NCBI GenBank assembly: GCA_030690755.1
Contig: JAUYGA010000256.1
Coordinates: 1 to 6,457, forward strand
Reading direction: 5' to 3'
Origin: Nanobdellota archaeon
Lineage (GTDB): Archaea > Nanobdellota > Nanobdellia > Woesearchaeales > JAUYGA01
Length of the DNA stretch: 6,457 nt
Shown: positions 1 to 3,050 of the stretch, piece after piece
Numbering within the stretch: the first letter of the stretch is position 1
Layout: the number at the start of each line of letters is the position of its first letter
Position numbers and translations under genes: made by a program
The notes under the pieces: model-generated
The model's database searches: none
Seen by the model: only the letters and a program-made list of their open reading frames with translations
What the model was told of the DNA's origin: nothing

Positions 1-16
1 TGTTGCTGTTTGACAT
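1..16 (-). CDS. Start of a downstream gene, cut by the window edge
   Basis: Only the first five codons are visible (M-S-N-S-N), so no function can be given. The start is supported by a strong Shine-Dalgarno sequence, GGGAGGT on the minus strand (positions 21-27), four bases before the ATG. That site lies inside the last codons and stop of the preceding nuclease gene, and only two bases separate stop from start. This arrangement implies translational coupling, so the gene is likely the third member of the minus-strand cluster that begins at 691. Confidence 0.55.
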
Positions 17-18
17 TT

Positions 19-300
19 TTACCTCCCTTTATTCCTTGAACCCCTTCTTAAAAGTCTCTGATTAATTGAGCCATCTGGAGTAGTCATATATCCAACCTGT
101 CTTCCATAACTCGTTCCGACAGGCCTCCAATTAACTACACCATTATTCCGGCCAGACATTCCTGCTGCTCTTCTAGTTGCTCGTTCTCCGCCGAATTGAT
201 ATTTTTCGGGAGCTCTTACTTCTGCAAGTCTGAATTTAGTGCCATCTGAGAATAAGCCTGAATCCCCATCAACCCATTTTTTGATTTTTTTTAATACCAT
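19..300 (-). CDS. Staphylococcal-nuclease-like (SNase/thermonuclease fold) small protein
   Basis: This 93-aa protein matches the SNase pattern throughout: VDGDS at residues 10-14, DGTKFRLAEVRAPE at 19-32, GGERAT at 37-42, SYGR at 64-67 and DGSINQRLLRRG at 76-87. SNase enzymes cleave DNA or RNA using calcium. The three catalytic residues of the S. aureus enzyme (Arg35, Glu43, Arg87) align with R24, E32 and R67, with the same 8-residue gap between the first two. The calcium ligand Asp40 aligns with R29, so metal binding may be altered or activity lost. The protein is shorter than the classical 149-aa nuclease and ends just after the last SNase motif. No signal peptide is visible. It lies 28 bases after the 120-aa gene. 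Its own SD is weak (GAG about 9 bases before the ATG), so it is probably read from the same transcript. Family assignment is confident; activity is not. Confidence 0.85.
   Translation of the reverse strand: MVLKKIKKWVDGDSGLFSDGTKFRLAEVRAPEKYQFGGERATRRAAGMSGRNNGVVNWRPVGTSYGRQVGYMTTPDGSINQRLLRRGSRNKGR
21..27 (-). promoter_or_regulatory. Ribosome binding site embedded in the end of the SNase-like gene
   Basis: GGGAGGT on the minus strand is formed by the last two sense codons (Gly-Arg) and first base of the stop codon of the SNase-like gene. It sits four bases before the next ATG at position 16. It defines the start of the truncated downstream gene. Confidence 0.6.
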
Positions 301-328
301 GTTTATCAGCTCAATTGAATCTTTTCGT

Positions 329-691
329 TCACACCTTAAGATGCCAATACTTGTCTATGCGTATTCCCCATTGCCTTGCCTGTCCCTCCATAGCAGAAGT
401 ACAGCCTTCTGGAACTATTACGTGAAGTTCTGCTCCGCTCACACTAGAAAAAGCCTGCAATTGTTTTCGAGTGTCTTCGAGTGCTATAGTATCTTCTGTT
501 TCTGCTTCAACAATTATTTTTCTACTGGTTGAAACGCCTGTAACATCAGGAATACAACCTGCTATTTCGGCCGGTTGTCCATTCTTATGTCCGATATGAT
601 CGGCTCGGACATACAGCCCATCTCTTTCCAATTTATCCGCCATTACTTTGACCAGCGAATCATGTTCCGATTTTGATTTTATTGTCCTCAT
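329..691 (-). CDS. Small PD-(D/E)xK-like nuclease-fold protein with an ExE variant motif
   Basis: The 120-aa protein looks like a single restriction-endonuclease-type fold. A first helix carries E9-H10, followed by IPDV at residues 47-50, a strand IIVEAET at 59-65, a helix, and a hydrophobic strand LHVIVPEG at 89-96. The catalytic-type pattern is D49-x12-E62-x-E64. The last position of canonical PD-(D/E)xK enzymes is Lys, but Glu there is known from BamHI. The same motif with the same spacing occurs in the C-terminal extension of the VirB4 ATPase in this window. The start is fixed by AAGGAGG (positions 700-706, minus), eight bases before the ATG. A TATA box lies about 75 bases upstream. It is the first gene of a minus-strand cluster with the SNase-like gene. 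Nuclease fold is inferred from motif and secondary structure; the substrate is unknown. It could also be a catalytically dead DNA-binding protein. Confidence 0.75.
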   Translation of the reverse strand: MRTIKSKSEHDSLVKVMADKLERDGLYVRADHIGHKNGQPAEIAGCIPDVTGVSTSRKIIVEAETEDTIALEDTRKQLQAFSSVSGAELHVIVPEGCTSAMEGQARQWGIRIDKYWHLKV

Positions 692-765
692 TATTCGTTC
701 CTCCTTAGTTTTTGGCAGTTTCTAGTTCCGCCTTTTTTGATTGGTTGGCAGATATTACTGTGGAT

Positions 766-777
766 TATTTAAACTTT
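766..777 (-). promoter_or_regulatory. Archaeal BRE/TATA promoter for the nuclease gene cluster
   Basis: On the minus strand this reads AAAGTTTAAATA, an A-rich BRE-like segment directly followed by TTTAAATA. Archaeal transcription normally starts about 25 bases downstream, near 745, which would give a leader of about 54 bases before the ATG at 691 with a good SD in it. The identical 12 bases occur on the other strand at 887-898. Confidence 0.6.
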
Positions 778-856
778 GTGGTTTTGTCATCATTACAAGC
801 ACTAATAGTCAATAAACTGTCGTGAAAGAATTTTTAATATTTAACTGGATAGTCTC

Positions 857-875
857 ATGAGTGCGTACTACTCAT
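857..875. promoter_or_regulatory. Possible operator: inverted repeat upstream of the regulator's TATA box
   Basis: ATGAGT and ACTCAT form perfect 6-bp arms around a 7-base centre. An overlapping 8-bp palindrome CTCATGAG lies at 854-861. The repeat ends 15 bases before the TATA box at 891, a position where a dimeric archaeal regulator could act. The winged-helix protein encoded just downstream is the obvious candidate to bind it, but this is inference and short inverted repeats arise by chance. Confidence 0.3.
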
Positions 876-886
876 ACGGAGATAGT

Positions 887-898
887 AAAGTTTAAATA
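887..898 (+). promoter_or_regulatory. Archaeal BRE/TATA promoter of the winged-helix gene
   Basis: AAAGTTTAAATA combines a BRE-like AAAG with TTTAAATA. The TATA centre lies about 30 bases before the ATG at 925, so transcription should begin within a few bases of the start codon. No SD is present between 899 and 924. This is the spacing expected of a leaderless archaeal mRNA. Confidence 0.65.
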
Positions 899-924
899 CT
901 TTAATCATTTTTATTTGGATAAAG

Positions 925-1905
925 ATGGTTAAGCCGACTCGAAAGAATAAAATTCGTATTATAAGCGCAGTTCTTGATAAAATAGACAAAAAAGCTCTGA
1001 CAATCAACGAGATTGCAGAAGCCATAGATTCGCACTGGCTGACAGTCAGAGAAGTTGTTGTATTTCTTGAAAAGCACAAGCTCATAGAAGGAATAGATGA
1101 GCAAGGTGAAAGAAAATACAAAATATCAGAAGGGCATCCCAGAGAGGAACTCACTTATTTTAGCATCCCTACTGACACTAAAACAAAAGCACTGGCACTA
1201 TACTTGTTTAATAAAATAAAAGAGACTTGGCTGAGCACTAAAGGAGAGATGATAAACAAAACATTTTCACAGAAAATAGCAATCGATGTCATAGAAGCAT
1301 TAAAATTAGATATTCCCTGCGGTTGGTATAAATTTGGTAAAATCACATTATTTAACATAGATCCAAATAAAGACTATGGGTCGATAAGTACACCACAAAA
1401 CAGCGAAGAGATAGATGCACAAATTCAAAAATCTGTGGATAAATTCAAAGGGCTAAAATATACTTGGGAAATAAGAAAAGTACAGTACGAAGAGTACAAT
1501 AATGTTCAGTATCAAATTAACCAAAACCTAGAATTGATTGGAAATAATATGATTGATTTGGAATCTGAACAGAATAAAAAAGCATTAACTGTGCAGTTAG
1601 AAAAATTGAAAAATCAAATACAAGATAACAATGAAACAAAAGAAATAAAATTAACTCTGATGAATTTCATTTCTTTGATAAACAACTATATGCTAACAGG
1701 TGTTCACTTGAATGAAATCAAAGACTTATTGCACAAATCCTACGAATCTGTATGGGATGTAGTCGCGACTTACAATTTTTATCAATCATTATCAGAAAAT
1801 GAAAAATATGATAAAAAAATATTAAAATCATACTTCGACCCTTATATTGAAGAGAAAATCAACGAGGCCAACGACCGAATAATGGAACTAAGTGTAGTGG
1901 CTTAA
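925..1905 (+). CDS. Winged-helix DNA-binding protein, probable transcriptional regulator
   Basis: The 326-aa protein starts with a winged helix-turn-helix at about residues 8-68: helix RIISAVLDKI, helix TINEIAEAI at 27-35, recognition helix around TVREVVVFLEKHKLI at 40-54, and a wing ending in RKYKIS. Residues 85-145 form a second segment containing the striking KLDIPCGWYKFGKI at 127-140, which I do not recognise as a named domain. Residues 180-255 are rich in Gln, Glu, Asn and Lys and probably helical or coiled-coil; the rest is helical. It likely binds DNA as a dimer and may control itself and the divergent nuclease genes from the shared 233-bp region. The ATG at 925 is chosen because the TATA box predicts a leaderless transcript beginning close to it. 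The gene is more AT-rich than its neighbours. It is the only convincing plus-strand gene in the window and ends convergently with the methyltransferase. Confidence 0.8.
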   Translation: MVKPTRKNKIRIISAVLDKIDKKALTINEIAEAIDSHWLTVREVVVFLEKHKLIEGIDEQGERKYKISEGHPREELTYFSIPTDTKTKALALYLFNKIKETWLSTKGEMINKTFSQKIAIDVIEALKLDIPCGWYKFGKITLFNIDPNKDYGSISTPQNSEEIDAQIQKSVDKFKGLKYTWEIRKVQYEEYNNVQYQINQNLELIGNNMIDLESEQNKKALTVQLEKLKNQIQDNNETKEIKLTLMNFISLINNYMLTGVHLNEIKDLLHKSYESVWDVVATYNFYQSLSENEKYDKKILKSYFDPYIEEKINEANDRIMELSVVA

Positions 1906-1907
1906 GT

Positions 1908-1926
1908 AATGAGACAACTTCATTTT
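1908..1926 (+). terminator. Weak hairpin plus short T run in the convergent gap
   Basis: AATGAG and TTCATT can pair (one G-U) around the loop ACAAC, and the 3' arm runs into TTTT. It sits directly after the stop codon of the winged-helix gene, in a 39-base gap between convergent genes. The stem is AT-rich and the T run short, so it is only a plausible terminator. Confidence 0.25.
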
Positions 1927-1944
1927 AACAAAACGCTCAATAAA

Positions 1945-2649
1945 CTACTTCTCAAACACCCACACAAACTCGTGATTCTCTCTCATTCTGCACTGATGGA
2001 TATTCCAGTCGTTCAGGAAAACACCTTTATCCCATACGATTGTGTGCTTAAACTTAAAGCCCATGTCCAGGCACATATATATCATATCATGAGGAAAAGT
2101 AGTCATTCCTCCATGGCCGTCAGGCACTCCACCAACATTCATGCAGAAATAGCCTCCTTTCTTGAGAACCCTGTAAACCTCTTCAAATACTTCTTTCAGC
2201 AATTTGTAGGGGTCTTTGGCATTGCCAATGCTGTCAGGATTGTCTGAGTACTTCTTTAAGGAAAGATAAGGTGGAGAGGTAACACATAGCTGTATTGAAT
2301 TGCTGTAGCACTCTTCCATGTCAGTTGAAGAGCCGCAGATAAATCTGCCCCTGTTGTTGCATCTTTCCTTGGCAATATTGATGTATCTCTTTTCAATGTC
2401 ATAGCCGATTGTTTTGCGGAATAAAGATAATGCCGCATAGTTAGTTGTTCCAGAGCCGCAGAAAGGATCCAAAACATAATCTCCCTTTTTTGAAAATAGT
2501 GTAACTAATCTAAAAACTAGCTCTTCAGGATAAGGACAAACATGTCCTTCAACTACATCATGAGTTTTAACATTATATTTGCTTAGCCAAGGATTGACTG
2601 TGTTAATATGCCAAACGCTTGAAAACCATTCCAAATTGTGCTTTGTCAT
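1945..2649 (-). CDS. DNA methyltransferase (N4-cytosine/N6-adenine class), permuted motif order
   Basis: The 234-aa enzyme should transfer a methyl group from S-adenosylmethionine to an exocyclic amino group in DNA. Motif X-like PYPEELVFRLV is at residues 39-49, the SAM-binding motif I DPFCGSGTT at 61-69, acidic motif II GYDIE at 82-86, catalytic motif IV TSPPY at 124-128, then LKKGGYF at 162-168, IVWDK at 204-208 and a final HEFVWVF. TSPPY is the form most often seen in N4-cytosine enzymes, though N6-adenine is possible. Most close relatives of this type carry motif IV first and motifs X and I at the C-terminus; here X-I precede IV, a circular permutation. The start has a strong SD (GGAGG, positions 2662-2666 region, about 8-12 bases upstream). 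No adjacent restriction enzyme is evident. It may be an orphan modification enzyme protecting the element's DNA. Confidence 0.9.
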   Translation of the reverse strand: MTKHNLEWFSSVWHINTVNPWLSKYNVKTHDVVEGHVCPYPEELVFRLVTLFSKKGDYVLDPFCGSGTTNYAALSLFRKTIGYDIEKRYINIAKERCNNRGRFICGSSTDMEECYSNSIQLCVTSPPYLSLKKYSDNPDSIGNAKDPYKLLKEVFEEVYRVLKKGGYFCMNVGGVPDGHGGMTTFPHDMIYMCLDMGFKFKHTIVWDKGVFLNDWNIHQCRMRENHEFVWVFEK

Positions 2650-2671
2650 TTTTATGCCCTCCTACTTTCTT

Positions 2672-2678
2672 AAAAAAA
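2672..2678 (-). terminator. Oligo-T terminator candidate after the small charged protein
   Basis: Seven consecutive Ts on the minus strand lie about 25 bases downstream of the small charged gene and 23 bases upstream of the methyltransferase ATG. Archaeal RNA polymerase can terminate on U-rich stretches without a hairpin, and I see no good stem here. The same AT-rich stretch (TTATTTTTTTAAG) might instead serve as a poor TATA box, but its spacing to the methyltransferase start is short. Confidence 0.35.
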
Positions 2679-2703
2679 TAAGTCTATCACGCTCTTTTGA
2701 GGT

Positions 2704-2973
2704 TTACATTCTTTCCAGCACTTTTTCATAATATTTCGTAGGCCTGATGTCCGTGATAATTGTTCTGTGTATCACAAACATCCCATTTTCACTCTTTTTT
2801 ATTGATGTTTCAATTATTGGCTGCTTGTTCAGCTGCTCAATTTTGCTTTCACTCAATTCTTGCCTTTGCTTGTTTTCTTGTTTTGCCATTTTTGTTTCCT
2901 CCTCCTCTTCTTCGTTGTCTCTATTTTCCAACCACTTCCTTTGGTGTTTTTCTTGCTTGGTTTCTTTTGCCAT
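2704..2973 (-). CDS. Small highly charged protein of unknown function, two in-frame starts
   Basis: Read from the ATG at 2973 this is an 89-aa protein. I prefer it over an in-frame ATG at 3009 because GGAGG lies seven bases upstream (2981-2985), while the earlier ATG has no SD and falls in an inverted repeat. The first half is low-complexity (Lys, Glu, Gln, with six Glu in a row) and likely disordered. The last ~35 residues look folded: an Ile/Thr-rich strand, then NGMFVIHRTIITDIRPTKYY, then a short C-terminal helix. A second ATG at 2889 (start MAKQENK) has an equally strong SD, GGAGG at 2898-2902, supplied by the poly-Glu codons; it would give a 61-aa form holding the whole folded part. It lies 77 bases after virB4 and probably belongs to the transfer gene cluster. 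I do not recognise the family. Confidence 0.7.
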   Translation of the reverse strand: MAKETKQEKHQRKWLENRDNEEEEEETKMAKQENKQRQELSESKIEQLNKQPIIETSIKKSENGMFVIHRTIITDIRPTKYYEKVLERM

Positions 2974-2985
2974 TTTTGTTCCTCC
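2881..2985 (-). repeat. Duplicated translation-start element (two copies, 84 bp apart)
   Basis: Two near-identical segments of 22 and 21 bases (2881-2902 and 2965-2985), differing by one inserted base, each carry GGAGG, an A-rich spacer, an ATG and the codons for Met-Ala-Lys. They are in the same reading frame of the small charged gene. A small duplication of the start region, or replacement of an upstream leader, would explain this. Confidence 0.7.
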
Positions 2986-2991
2986 GTCGGT

Positions 2992-3042
2992 ATTTAAGCG
3001 TTTAACCACTCTTGGCGTAAGCCTATTAAGGAACGCTTAAAT
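2992..3042. repeat. Perfect 11-bp inverted repeat between virB4 and the small charged gene
   Basis: ATTTAAGCGTT (2992-3002) and AACGCTTAAAT (3032-3042) are exact reverse complements separated by 29 bases. In the minus-strand RNA this gives an 11-bp stem ending six bases before the SD of the small charged gene. The loop contains a mini-hairpin GGC-TTAC-GCC. It could be an RNA stability or processing element, an attenuator, or a protein-binding site. It lies 3' of the virB4 stop, so it could also protect the virB4 mRNA end. Confidence 0.7.
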
Positions 3043-3050
3043 GCTTAAAT
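3035..3050. repeat. Tandem 8-bp repeat GCTTAAAT
   Basis: Two head-to-tail copies of GCTTAAAT (3035-3042 and 3043-3050) abut the end of virB4, the last base overlapping its stop codon. An inverted third copy, ATTTAAGC, is at 2992-2999. Three copies of one octamer in 59 bases suggests a binding site; each also resembles a weak TATA element. Confidence 0.55.

Noticed and set aside
239..532. 97-aa plus-strand open frame
   Set aside because: It lies opposite the SNase-like and 120-aa genes, which have clear motifs and SDs; its protein is Ser/Cys/Phe-rich, typical of an antisense shadow.
855..1154. 99-aa and 67-aa minus-strand frames opposite the winged-helix gene
   Set aside because: No SD or promoter, Ser/Phe-rich translation, and they overlap a gene with a recognisable winged helix.
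1909..2247. 112-aa plus-strand frame directly after the winged-helix gene
   Set aside because: It is antisense to the methyltransferase, whose motifs lie on the other strand; no SD and no recognisable domain.
1945..2649. Methyltransferase plus 120-aa nuclease-like protein as a restriction-modification pair
   Set aside because: They are separated by a regulator gene on the other strand, and the 120-aa protein is very small for a restriction enzyme; no sequence feature ties the two together.
2974..3009. In-frame upstream ATG giving a 101-aa form of the small charged protein
   Set aside because: No SD precedes it, and the extra codons run through the inverted repeat and the SD of the better start at 2973.
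2747..3040. 97-aa and 81-aa plus-strand frames rich in Ser/Phe/Leu
   Set aside because: They are the complement of the Lys/Glu-rich small gene; poly-Ser is simply the antisense of poly-Glu codons.
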